Of a stretch of DNA of 64,000 nucleotides, positions 18,793-26,176 are shown piece after piece. Within the stretch, counting starts at the first letter, position 1, and the number at the start of each line of letters is the position of its first letter. The notes below the pieces were generated by a model. It had not been told where the DNA came from. It ran no database searches and saw only the letters and a list, made by a program, of their open reading frames with translations. A program made the position numbers and the translations under genes. The DNA lies in the NCBI GenBank assembly GCA_963788505.1, contig CAWBGY010000005.1:682001-746000 (forward strand), read 5' to 3'. The stretch comes from JAIQFF01 sp963788505. Lineage in GTDB: Bacteria; Acidobacteriota; Terriglobia; Terriglobales; Acidobacteriaceae.

Positions 18793-20160
18793 ATGCGCGT
18801 TACCCAGATGCTCGACGCCTACCTCAACGTGTGGCTAACAGGCGCGGGCGGGTGGAGCGTTGGAGATTTATGGTCCGCAATGGACTGGCTCAGCCACGCC
18901 GACATCATCCTGCTCGCGCTCATGCTGGTCAATACGCTGGGCATAGTCTGCGACCGACTCTACCACTACAGCATGGGAAGTCGGCAGTCCCGCGCTTTCG
19001 TCCGTGAGGCCACTGCCTTGGGCGGTGGCAATTTCGATGACGCAATGGCAATCGTGGCTCGAAACAGACGAAGCCACGTGGCGACCGTAGTCGCTGCCGG
19101 TCTGCTGGCCTTCGCTTCAGCGCCGCAACAATTCACCAAAACTGAAGCGATCGACGCCGCGGTACGAGCTTTCCAGCGCCGTCAGAAGATGCTCTCTGCT
19201 CATTTGAAACTCGGGATTGGCGCTCTGGCCACGATCGCATCCTCAGCCCCTCTCATCGGCCTGCTTGGCGCGATGTTCGGCATTATGCACGCCTTTAGAG
19301 GCGTCTCCATGGCGAGGGCCTCCTGGATGGCAATGGTGGCGTCAAGCATGGCCGAGGCCATGGTGACGACCGCAGCCGGGCTGCTCGTAGGAATTCCCGC
19401 TGGCTGGTGCCGCAACTACCTGTGCGGCCGCATCGAGCAGTTTGAGAGCGAGATGTCGAACGCTGCGCTTGAGGCGGTTACCTATCTCCATACCCGTGGA
19501 AAATGGCGCGAAAGGCCACCGCATTCGGAGGCGGGCGAGACGGACTTGTTCATGGCTCCCACGCACAATCCCGCCGCACCACCCTGGGAGGTGCCCTACG
19601 ACCGTCAGCGATTGTTATTGTTCTCGATGTGCTCCGGTGTCCTCTATTTTGCCCTCATCCTCGCCTCCGGCATCTACGGACACTGGTCATATCTCCGGCA
19701 GGGACAGTACGAGAAGAATCCTTCCAAGTGGGAGCAAATCGGCGGGCAGGAAGCAGTGTCGCCCGACGGACGTTATCGCGCCGTGGTTCCGATGTTTTAC
19801 CGCGAGAAGGCGCATTCGTCAGACAAGAATGGATACTCCTGGTCGTGTGCCTCGAGTCCCGAGGTAGCCCTCAGGATTCTTCCTAACGACCGCCCGCGTA
19901 TTTGGGTCCCCTATCCCTGCGGGACAGAAACCAAGTACGCACTTGAGCCGGACCAGGCGCTATTGACCTGGAACTGCAGCATTCCTGTTGTCACATGGCG
20001 TACCAATGATGAGCTGCTGATACAGTGCAACGGTTGCTCCTCTGACAACACCCAACTAGCGAGGCCCTCTTACTTTCCCGACAAGATCACCATTCTTGAC
20101 GCGGGGGGCAAGCCCATTCGTCCACAGGTCATCCATCCACAACTCCAATGTTTCGACTAG
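18793..20160 (+). CDS. MotA/TolQ/ExbB-like channel protein with extra C-terminal domain
   Basis: A 455-residue inner-membrane protein. Residues 37-53, 141-168 and 183-205 are transmembrane and carry the family signatures SAPLIGLLGAMFGIMHAF and MAEAMVTTAAGLLVGIPA, so the core resembles the proton-channel subunit of TolQR, ExbBD or MotAB. Unlike ordinary ExbB/TolQ (about 220-240 residues), it has a fourth transmembrane segment at 274-296 and a C-terminal domain at 300-455 with several cysteines (YSWSCASS, NCSIP, QCNGCSSD, QCFD). No ExbD/TolR partner is adjacent. Sequence such as EAVSPDGRYRAVVP suggests a beta-propeller-like or WD40-like piece. Confidence 0.75.
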   Translation: MRVTQMLDAYLNVWLTGAGGWSVGDLWSAMDWLSHADIILLALMLVNTLGIVCDRLYHYSMGSRQSRAFVREATALGGGNFDDAMAIVARNRRSHVATVVAAGLLAFASAPQQFTKTEAIDAAVRAFQRRQKMLSAHLKLGIGALATIASSAPLIGLLGAMFGIMHAFRGVSMARASWMAMVASSMAEAMVTTAAGLLVGIPAGWCRNYLCGRIEQFESEMSNAALEAVTYLHTRGKWRERPPHSEAGETDLFMAPTHNPAAPPWEVPYDRQRLLLFSMCSGVLYFALILASGIYGHWSYLRQGQYEKNPSKWEQIGGQEAVSPDGRYRAVVPMFYREKAHSSDKNGYSWSCASSPEVALRILPNDRPRIWVPYPCGTETKYALEPDQALLTWNCSIPVVTWRTNDELLIQCNGCSSDNTQLARPSYFPDKITILDAGGKPIRPQVIHPQLQCFD

Positions 20161-20173
20161 CAGGGGATACCGC

Positions 20174-21310
20174 CTAGAGCGACGCCTTTTGCGCGGCGGC
20201 TTTGGGGCCGCGTTGCTTGCGCAGTTCGGCCTGGAAGGCTTCGGGAGCGAGATCGGTCCGTTTTCGGAAGAGATCGAGCAACGGGTCTGGCGCGCCGGTC
20301 CCCGATGGCGGCGTGCTCGCGGGTTCGCCGATGTCCAAGCCTTCCGGTTCTACCAGGAGTTCAGGGAGAACGCCGTTGCTGTTGGTCAGGGCCTGGATAA
20401 ATCTCTCCAGGTCGTTGCGCTGCAGATCGGCAGTTTGCGTGAACTCAATCCCCATTCCGGCATCGGGATGCATCACCAGCACCACGCCTTCGGCTCTGAA
20501 GCCGACTCCGGCAACGGTCATGGAGAGAATGATGCGAGTGCGCGCCGGGAAGGGCGAAGCCGTCTCCACATAACAACCACCCAGGCTGAGGTCAGTGAGC
20601 TTGCATGGAGCCGGCGGATCGTCCTGTTCAAACTCGGGACCGCGGCTTGCCAGCCATGCGTTCAGCCGGTCACGCATCGCGGGAGCCATGTCCAGGAAGC
20701 GAAGTCCGACTTGGCGGCCAGGGTTTTCCCAAGCCACTTGACCGGTACATTCGATGTTGTCCTGGGTCCCGGGCAACGAAAACTGCAGGCTGATGGATCC
20801 GAGATTTTTTGGGCGGTGGGCAAGTTGGATCGCCATGCCGCCTTCGCCGATGTCGCTGCTCACGGCGCGCAGCTGGCCGGCGCCGTCATTCACCTGGATT
20901 GTGACTGGGGTTTCGACCGTGATGCGAGCATTCCGGCGCCGCTCGCGCTTCATCAAAGCACGTACGGCGCGAAAACTGGTTTTAGCGCGTTCCGGAGTCA
21001 GGGGCTGATAAAGGACGAAATGGGCGCCCAGGTCCCTCACATCTCCGAGGAGGATCTTGGCACCGACGATGGCCACGGCCACTGCCCGCTTATTCACGGG
21101 AGCGGAACGGGCGCTGCGGAGCACGCGCGAGGCAGTACGCTGATCGGCGCAGTCCACGATGACGGCCTCAAACCGCCGGCGGGTCAGTCGGTGAATGGCG
21201 GATTCGGCGTCGGCGCAAAGCTCCAGGCCGATTTCCAACTCACTCAATACCCTGCGCAGTACGCGTACGACCTTCTCGTCGGCACAAAAAACCAGCGCTT
21301 GTAAACTCAT
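20174..21310 (-). CDS. Pseudo-receiver protein with two PilZ domains
   Basis: A 378-residue protein with three parts. Residues 1-115 look like a response-regulator receiver with D53 at the acceptor position but with the conserved lysine replaced (YQPLTP, Q102), so phosphorylation is doubtful. The first PilZ domain (about 120-220) has the c-di-GMP motif RRNAR (R125-R129) and DIGEGG (153-158). The second (about 235-325) has DLSLGG (240-245) but no RxxxR. The tail is low-complexity and proline-rich. It lies 38 bp after a small coiled-coil gene on the same strand. It probably couples c-di-GMP to an unknown output. Confidence 0.82.
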   Translation of the reverse strand: MSLQALVFCADEKVVRVLRRVLSELEIGLELCADAESAIHRLTRRRFEAVIVDCADQRTASRVLRSARSAPVNKRAVAVAIVGAKILLGDVRDLGAHFVLYQPLTPERAKTSFRAVRALMKRERRRNARITVETPVTIQVNDGAGQLRAVSSDIGEGGMAIQLAHRPKNLGSISLQFSLPGTQDNIECTGQVAWENPGRQVGLRFLDMAPAMRDRLNAWLASRGPEFEQDDPPAPCKLTDLSLGGCYVETASPFPARTRIILSMTVAGVGFRAEGVVLVMHPDAGMGIEFTQTADLQRNDLERFIQALTNSNGVLPELLVEPEGLDIGEPASTPPSGTGAPDPLLDLFRKRTDLAPEAFQAELRKQRGPKAAAQKASL

Positions 21311-21348
21311 AAGACAGTTGGATCTATGACAAACGCTCGCGGCCTGCG

Positions 21349-21510
21349 TCAGCCCCGGCTGGTGGCTGCATCGGCTTCTTCGCGCTCGTCGTCGAGCAGG
21401 TGAGCCACGCCACGGAGCTGTTCTGCAGCCGTTTGCAGAGCTTCGATCTGCTTGCCTAACTGGGCCTGCTCGGCCTGTTTCTTACGCAGCACCTCGTAGA
21501 TATCCCTCAC
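21349..21510 (-). CDS. Small coiled-coil protein (53 aa)
   Basis: A short open frame from a GTG at 21510 with a perfect AAGGAGG eight bases upstream. The 53 residues begin VRDIYEVLRKKQAEQAQLGK and continue as an almost uninterrupted amphipathic helix (QIEALQTAAEQLRGVAHLLD), ending in DEREEADAATSRG. A small protein starting (M/V)RDIYEVLR recurs in Acidobacteria as far as I recall; no function is known. It precedes the pseudo-receiver/PilZ gene by 38 bp on the same strand and is probably co-transcribed with it. Confidence 0.8.
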   Translation of the reverse strand: MRDIYEVLRKKQAEQAQLGKQIEALQTAAEQLRGVAHLLDDEREEADAATSRG

Positions 21511-21997
21511 AGTTTTGGCCTCCTTATCGCACTCTAGGTAGGTCGGTGGCGCCCGTCAATAACGGGTCATCCACATCGCATTACCGGGGTAACTGGGATG
21601 AGGACAGGCGAGACCGCACCGGCCAGCAGGCACGGGGACCGGGCCTATTCACGGCAGTCAGGCGACTCGCGTGGGGAGACAGAAACCGTCGAAGGGGGAA
21701 CCAGAAGAGTCTACTGGGCCTTTCCCCGATTTGGGATCGAGCTTCGAGCATAAGTTGTTAAGTTTCTGTAATATAGCTTGCCTCTTCGGCGGAGACAGGC
21801 CACAATCTCCGTTGACTAATTGAGCCAAATGTCCTAGAATCACTAGCTTCCGGTGACAGCTTGGACGCCTTATGGTACGGCTCTCTAAACACGAGCTGAA
21901 TGATTTGACGTGAATCGCCAGCGTCACCGAGTGAATCTAAGTTTGTAAGTTCATTGTTAGCAACGAGTCATTATCCCCGGTACGAGGCATAATCTTC
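21511..21997. other. 487 bp intergenic region of lower GC, possible leader of the coiled-coil/PilZ genes
   Basis: This gap separates the minus-strand coiled-coil gene from a plus-strand 75-residue gene. It contains a small hairpin (CCCGT/ACGGG, 21552-21566) and, on the minus strand, a 16-codon GTG-initiated frame ending in a TAA that overlaps the AAGGAGG of the coiled-coil gene. An 89-codon minus-strand frame (21658-21927) with ordinary codon usage but no clear start signal is also present; I do not call it a gene. Base composition is less GC-rich than the flanks. Confidence 0.4.
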
Positions 21998-22225
21998 ATG
22001 GCCAAGCGACGTGGAAATCCCAACTGGGGGAAGCCCGAACCGATCGGGCCCATCACCCCGACCATCACTGAGTTCGAACAGGTTGTGCGCGAATACAAGC
22101 TTTCGCCTGACCAATACTTGCGCTCCACCCGGCTGCGGGAATGGGCGCGGCGCAACAAGAATTCCAAGTACATCCCGGAGCCATTGCTGGAGGCGTGGGG
22201 ATTCGAGATCGAGTCCACGTTGTAA
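21998..22225 (+). CDS. Small conserved-type hypothetical protein (75 aa)
   Basis: A 75-residue basic, soluble protein: MAKRRGNPNWGKPEPIGPIT, then an acidic helix EFEQVVREYKLSPDQYLRST and a tryptophan-containing C-terminus. The clean frame, good codon usage and a terminator 20 bp downstream support a real gene. There is no export signal. The basic RRGNPNWGKP head could contact nucleic acid, but nothing specific can be assigned. Confidence 0.75.
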   Translation: MAKRRGNPNWGKPEPIGPITPTITEFEQVVREYKLSPDQYLRSTRLREWARRNKNSKYIPEPLLEAWGFEIESTL

Positions 22226-22244
22226 TTCGATCCAGCAAGCGCGC

Positions 22245-22270
22245 AAGGGCCGCCCGAGTGGCGGCCTTTT
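22245..22270 (+). terminator. Rho-independent terminator
   Basis: A 7 bp GC stem (GGCCGCC / GGCGGCC, 22248-22254 with 22260-22266), loop CGAGT, is flanked by AA and followed by TTTT. It ends the 75-residue protein gene. Confidence 0.88.
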
Positions 22271-22338
22271 CATTTTGCTACGAGGCGCGCTGAAAAAATT
22301 GCCCACGAACCCCGGGGCAGCCGGACTATCCTACGTGG

Positions 22339-22941
22339 GTGACGAAATTCACTCCCGAGGAAGTCGTGGCGACCGTAGTGGCGACCAGTTTTGCCGCCGG
22401 GCTCAACGTTTACGCCACCGTGGCTACCCTGGGACTGCTGGCCCACGCTGGAGTGCTGGCCCTGCCGCCGGCGCTGGGGATTCTGGCCAGTTGGTGGGTG
22501 ATTGGAGCCAGCGCAGCCCTGTTCGCCGTCGAATTTTTCGCCGACAAGATTCCCGCCTTCGACCTGGTCTGGAACAGCCTGCACACCTTCATCCGGGTGC
22601 CCGTGGCCGCGCTGCTGGCGTATCGCGCGACGGCGGCCCTGTCGCCCTGGGAGCAACTGCTGGCTACGGCAGCGGGCGGCCTGATTGCGCTGGCGGCGCA
22701 TGGGGGAAAAACCGCCGCCCGTGCCGCCGTGACTGCTTCTCCGGAGCCCTTCTCCAATGCGGCGTTGAGCCTGGGGGAGGACGGCCTGGCCATCTTTCTG
22801 ACCTGGCTGGGCACCCAGCACCCTTATTGGGCAGCCGGGATCGTGGCTTTCCTCGTCGTGACTATCGTCCTGCTGGCGCGCTGGGTATGGCGCGCGCTGC
22901 GGGGACTTTTCCGCGGGACGGAAGAGGTGTTGGCGCGATAA
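22339..22941 (+). CDS. DUF4126 family membrane protein
   Basis: A 200-residue membrane protein matching DUF4126: TSFAAGLNVYATVATLGLLA at the N-terminus, the FFADKIPAFDLVWNSLHTFI block in the middle and SLGEDGLAIFLTWLG late. Four to five hydrophobic segments and a basic C-tail are visible. The start is a GTG at 22339 without a clear ribosome-binding site. The family has no established function. It is followed by an inverted pair of GTAG repeats and then ribBA. Confidence 0.82.
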   Translation: MTKFTPEEVVATVVATSFAAGLNVYATVATLGLLAHAGVLALPPALGILASWWVIGASAALFAVEFFADKIPAFDLVWNSLHTFIRVPVAALLAYRATAALSPWEQLLATAAGGLIALAAHGGKTAARAAVTASPEPFSNAALSLGEDGLAIFLTWLGTQHPYWAAGIVAFLVVTIVLLARWVWRALRGLFRGTEEVLAR

Positions 22942-22954
22942 ATGTACCCACGAA

Positions 22955-23073
22955 CCACGTAGGGACAGATGTCCTCATCTGTCCGGTCGAGCGCAGCTCG
23001 ACAATTTTTTGGCGGGCGGCACCTGACGGAGCTTTGCTCCGCCGGGCAGATAAGGACATCTGCCCCTACGTGG
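22955..23073. repeat. REP/BIME-like inverted pair with GTAG feet
   Basis: Two REP-like elements face each other. The left one reads GTAGGGACAGATG, TCCT, CATCTGTCC. The right one, on the other strand, reads GTAGGGGCAGATG, TCCT, TATCTGCCC. Flanking CCACGTAG/CTACGTGG complete the large inverted repeat. Between them lie two smaller hairpins (GTCGAGCGCAGCTCGAC and CGGAGCTTTGCTCCG). The left half recurs at 26430-26473. Confidence 0.85.
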
Positions 23074-23101
23074 TCTGGGGTGTTTGATAAAATCAGGCAA
23101 T

Positions 23102-24275
23102 ATGATGGCACACTCGCCGTTTACGGACGTTCCTACCGCGATCGAGGAAATCCGCGCCGGGCGGATGGTGGTGGTGGTGGACGATGAAGACCGGGAGAAC
23201 GAAGGCGACCTCACCCTGGCCGCCGAGAAGGTTACGCCCGAGGCCATTAATTTCATGGCCAAATATGGACGCGGACTGGTTTGCCTGGCCATGACCGAAG
23301 AGCGGCTTGACCATTTGCGCATCGGTCCGATGACGGCGGACAACACTTCGAATTATGGAACGGCTTTCTGTGAAGCGATTGATGCCCGGGAAGGCGTGAC
23401 CACCGGAATCTCGGCCTACGACCGCGCCCGGACCATTAAAGTGGCGGTCGATCCTGCGTACCCGTCCCAGCGACCTGGCGCGGCCCGGCCACGTATTTCC
23501 GCTGCGGGCGCGCAAGGGTGGAGTGCTGGTGCGGGCCGGACAGACGGAAGCCTCGGTCGACCTGGCGCGGATGGCGGGGCTGGTGCCCGCCGGCATCATC
23601 TGCGAAATCATGCGGGATGACGGGACCATGGCCCGGGTCCCCGACCTCATCGAATTCAGCAAAACTCATGGCCTGAAGATGCTGACCGTGGCGGAACTGA
23701 TCCGCTATCGCATGCAGCACGAGCGCCACGTACACCGCGTAGGCGAGGCCCTGATCGACACCCGTCACGGGGAGTTCCGCCTGATCGCTTACGAAAGCGA
23801 AGTGGACGGCGGAGAGTCTCATATGGCGTTGGTGCGCGGCGACATTGAGAGCGGTGACGAACCAGTGCTGGTGCGGATGCACTCGCACTGCCTGATGGGC
23901 GACGTGTTTGGGTCGACGGGCTGCGATTGCCATGCCACCATCGAGGGATCGATGCAGAGGATTGCCCGGGAAGGCCGGGGCGCACTTATCTATCTGCACC
24001 AGACTTCCAAAGGCTTTTCGGTGGAAAAACTGGCGGAGCGGAACGCGCTTACGTTTCATCGGGAAAAGCGTTTGCCGATGTTGCCGGAGAGTGAACGCAA
24101 GACCCAGCGCGAAATTGGCATTGGAGCGCAGATTCTGTCCGACCTGAATTTACGGCACATCCGGCTGCTCACCAATCATCCCCGCAAGGTTGCAGGTCTG
24201 GAAGGATTCGGAATCGAGATTGTGGAACAGATTCCGGTGGCGCTGGAGCATGTGCGCAGCAAGCCCACGCCGTGA
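23102..24275 (+). CDS. ribBA: Bifunctional RibBA: DHBP synthase / GTP cyclohydrolase II, broken by a frameshift
   Basis: The first frame (23102-23620) encodes 3,4-dihydroxy-2-butanone-4-phosphate synthase: VVVVDDEDRENEGDLTLAAE, then NYGTAFCEAIDAREGVTTGI. At about 23459 the frame breaks; reading resumes one frame over with RPSDLARPGHVFPLRARKGG and continues to 24275. Removing one T (GCG-T-ACC) restores the expected text. The C-terminal domain is GTP cyclohydrolase II-like, with zinc cysteines in HSHC and CDC, but the usual RQEGRGIGL loop is replaced by HQTSKGFSVEKL. Both halves serve riboflavin synthesis. The break may be real or a sequence error. Confidence 0.85.
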
Positions 24276-24282
24276 GGGTTGG

Positions 24283-24314
24283 CCTTTACGGTCAAGAACT
24301 CTGAACCGTAAAGG
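24283..24314. repeat. Inverted repeat (CCTTTACGGT / ACCGTAAAGG)
   Basis: A perfect 10 bp inverted repeat lies 8 bp after the ribBA stop, with a 12-base spacer. It could stop transcription, although no T run follows. It continues into GTCGCAGAGGCGCCGCAAAG, a phrase that looks like another dispersed intergenic repeat. Confidence 0.55.
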
Positions 24315-24393
24315 TCGCAGAGGCGCCGCAAAGATCGCCAAGAAAAGCTGCTTGTCCTAAGCATAGACTACGGCGTTAGCGATTCCTTTGGCC

Positions 24394-24972
24394 ATGAAGA
24401 AGACCCCTCCCGTTCCGGGCAAATCAACTTACATCGCTTTGCTTCGCGGCATCAATGTTGGCGGTCATAAGATCATCAAGATGGACCAGTTGCGGAAAGC
24501 CTTTGAAGAGCTGGGCTTTGCCAGCGTGGCTACGTATGTGCAGAGCGGAAATGTGGTTTTCCAGCCTCCCACAGAGGCGGCTCTGAATCTTTCAGAGAAA
24601 ATAGAGAAGATGGTGCTGCAGCGGTTCGCCATGTCCGTGCGTGTGATTGTCCGCACTTCGGAAGAGATCGACGACGTGGTAAAAAATAATCCGTTCCTCA
24701 AGCAAACGGGCGTCGACCCGGCCAGGCTGCACGTTACATTCCTGTCGGGCACTCCGCAGAACGCCGCAGTGAAAGGGTTGGATGCCATTGCGGCCGGTGC
24801 GGACAAGTTTCGCTGCCGCGGGGCGGAAATTTATCTTTACTGTCCCAACGGTCTTGGCCGAACCAAGCTATCCATTCAAGCGTTTGAGAAGGTGCTATCG
24901 GTGGGCGCGACCACGCGCAACTGGAACACGGTAAACCAGCTGCATCAGATGACGGCAGGAGAGTCGAAGTAG
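24394..24972 (+). CDS. DUF1697 family protein
   Basis: A 192-residue protein of the DUF1697 family, identified by YIALLRGINVGGHKIIKMDQ, ELGFASVATYVQSGNVVF and the late TTRNWNTVNQL. The length is typical. The start ATG at 24394 is two codons inside a longer TTG-started frame. The family is widespread in soil bacteria and is not characterised biochemically. A degenerate duplicated structured element follows. Confidence 0.9.
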   Translation: MKKTPPVPGKSTYIALLRGINVGGHKIIKMDQLRKAFEELGFASVATYVQSGNVVFQPPTEAALNLSEKIEKMVLQRFAMSVRVIVRTSEEIDDVVKNNPFLKQTGVDPARLHVTFLSGTPQNAAVKGLDAIAAGADKFRCRGAEIYLYCPNGLGRTKLSIQAFEKVLSVGATTRNWNTVNQLHQMTAGESK

Positions 24973-24980
24973 GTAAGCGC

Positions 24981-25079
24981 TGGTTGCAGGCTAAAGAAAG
25001 CCGCTGCAGCACCTGGGAATGGCGCTCCCCCCATAACTGCTACATCGAAAACTGGTTTGGGAAACGTCAACCAGTTGCC
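24981..25079. repeat. Structured repeat unit 1
   Basis: The first of two related units. It contains GTTGCAGGCTAAAGAAAGCC, with hairpin GGCT/AGCC, then a middle stretch GGCGCTCCCCCCATAACTGC, then ACTGGTTTGGGAAACG followed by TCAACCAGTTGCC, with hairpin CTGGTT/AACCAG. The parts line up with unit 2 at 25149-25243, with changes on both sides of the stems. Confidence 0.6.
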
Positions 25080-25085
25080 AGTTTG

Positions 25086-25103
25086 GAGTTCTCAGTTCTC
25101 AGC
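25086..25103. repeat. AGTTCTCAGTTCTCAG repeat between the two structured units
   Basis: A short member of the CAGTTCTCAG family lies between the two structured repeat units, in a gap that holds no gene. Confidence 0.55.
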
Positions 25104-25148
25104 CACTGGCGGAAAGGACACGAACGTTGGACATCGAAGAAGGAAGCG

Positions 25149-25243
25149 AGTTGCAGACTAAAAAACAAGTCGCTGCAGAAATGGACGGTGTTCTCCTTCA
25201 TAACGATTCATCAGTAGAATGGTTCGGGAAACGAACCAGTTGC
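25149..25243. repeat. Structured repeat unit 2
   Basis: This unit reads GTTGCAGACTAAAAAACAAG then TCGCTGCAG, with hairpin GACT/AGTC. The middle is GGTGTTCTCCTTCATAACGA, and the last part is TGGTTCGGGAAACGAACCAG. Compared with unit 1, the first stem changes a G-C pair to A-T on both strands, and the last stem shifts from CTGGTT/AACCAG to GGTTCG/CGAACC. It lies just past the 3' end of the zinc-ribbon gene on the minus strand. Confidence 0.6.
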
Positions 25244-25261
25244 CGCACGGAGTTTCCTCGA

Positions 25262-25525
25262 TCAGCAGGGTTTGCGGATTACGATGTCGCTGTCATTGAT
25301 GAAGAACTGCACCGAACACTGATCAGAGCCGCAGATGACCGGTAACAGGCCTGCGAGCTGTTTGCGCGTGATCAGGCCCAGAGTGCCGCAATCGGGGCAG
25401 GAGAGCACAGCCCAGTAGGGATCTTCCTTCTCGCCCACGTGGCCGGCGTTCTCCAGCACAAAGATCGTGCCCGGTTGCATCTGCTCAGGAATCCACTCAT
25501 TCAGGACGTTCAGTTCTCCAACCAT
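25262..25525 (-). CDS. Small zinc-ribbon-like protein (87 aa)
   Basis: An 87-residue protein with two cysteine pairs, CPDC and a later CGSDQC, spaced as in a zinc ribbon. The ATG at 25525 follows GGAGG with a four-base spacer. The N-terminal part (GTIFVLENAGHVGEKEDPYW) is followed by the ribbon and a C-terminal FFINDSDIVIRKPC. It lies 29 bp after the MerR-family gene on the same strand and is likely regulated with it. No named family is recognised; a metal- or nucleic-acid-binding role is only a guess. Confidence 0.75.
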   Translation of the reverse strand: MVGELNVLNEWIPEQMQPGTIFVLENAGHVGEKEDPYWAVLSCPDCGTLGLITRKQLAGLLPVICGSDQCSVQFFINDSDIVIRKPC

Positions 25526-25554
25526 CTGTCCTCCCTCGGAGCCAAACTTTCCTG

Positions 25555-26025
25555 CTATGAAACTTCTCTGCCTGCCGATCGCGAAGACGCGCTGGCGCTA
25601 GCTTTTTTTTCGGCGTTGCGGATTACGGCGCGAACCTGTCGCACGGCATCGCTAAGACAAATCGTCAGCATGGGCTGACGGGAATTCTTGAGGATGTCCA
25701 CAATCTGCCGGGTGGACGTTTCCAGATATAGGGCGCGGCCGTCGGTGAGCAGATGGTAATCCGACGAGCCCGTAACGGTTTCCGCCAGGCGCTTGCTGAA
25801 CTCCCGCTGCAGAAAGCGCATCACCTTGCGGACCCGCTGCAGGGAGAAGCCGCGCCGGCGCAGCTCGCAGATGACCGCCACCTCGGCCAGGTCTTCGGTC
25901 GAGTACACCCGGCGATGACCTTCTCGGGCCGGAACCACGATGCGGCGTTCGTCCCACCACTGCAACTGCCGGAGCGAGATACCGGTCAGAACCACGACTT
26001 CGCGGGATGTGAAGTGCGTCTGCAT
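25555..26025 (-). CDS. MerR family transcriptional regulator
   Basis: A 156-residue MerR-type DNA-binding protein. The N-terminal winged helix is FTSREVVVLTGISLRQLQWW followed by DERRIV and the wing EGHRRVYSTEDLAEV. Helices up to residue 75 complete the DNA-binding part. The C-terminal 80 residues (LTDGRALYLETSTRQIVDIL...) lack the cysteines of metal sensors, so the ligand is unknown. The ATG at 26025 is preferred; a GTG lies three codons upstream. Two palindromes just upstream are candidate operators, and the gene leads a two-gene unit with the zinc-ribbon protein. Confidence 0.85.
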   Translation of the reverse strand: MQTHFTSREVVVLTGISLRQLQWWDERRIVVPAREGHRRVYSTEDLAEVAVICELRRRGFSLQRVRKVMRFLQREFSKRLAETVTGSSDYHLLTDGRALYLETSTRQIVDILKNSRQPMLTICLSDAVRQVRAVIRNAEKKASASASSRSAGREVS

Positions 26026-26036
26026 TCCGGACACAG

Positions 26037-26077
26037 AAATGTTTCAAACATTTGGAATATAAAATGTTTGACACATT
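26037..26077 (-). promoter_or_regulatory. Two palindromes upstream of merR, likely operator
   Basis: Bases 26037-26053 form a perfect palindrome, AAATGTTT-C-AAACATTT. Bases 26063-26077 form a weaker one, AATGTTTGACACATT, sharing the half-site ATGTTT. An AT-rich TATATT-like segment lies between them, as expected for a promoter. The position 12 bp upstream of the MerR start suggests autoregulation. Confidence 0.65.
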
Positions 26078-26139
26078 CTAGGCATGAAGCGACGGCTGTC
26101 AATGGGAGATTTGAGGAATCAGGTGACTAGATGAGTTCC

Positions 26140-26176
26140 CGGCTCGCTTCGCTCCGGGGCGGGACGCCGGCGCTAC
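26140..26176 (-). repeat. REP-like element, GTAG foot overlapping the thiS stop
   Basis: Read on the minus strand from 26176: GTAGCGCCGGCGTCCCGCC, then a second small hairpin region GGAGCGAAGCGAGCC. The TAG of the GTAG foot is the stop codon of thiS. The right arm is imperfect compared with 33896-33917. Confidence 0.7.

Noticed and set aside
21658..21927. An 89-codon minus-strand frame in the lower-GC gap
   Set aside because: No ribosome-binding site, near-random third-position composition and no recognised family; left as a possible gene only in the region description.
25015..25210. Resemblance of the middle of the duplicated units (GGxGxTCxCCxxCATAAC) to a fluoride riboswitch
   Set aside because: The conserved 3' segment of that riboswitch (UGAUGxCxCCUxC-like) is missing in both units, and neither is upstream of a fluoride exporter gene.
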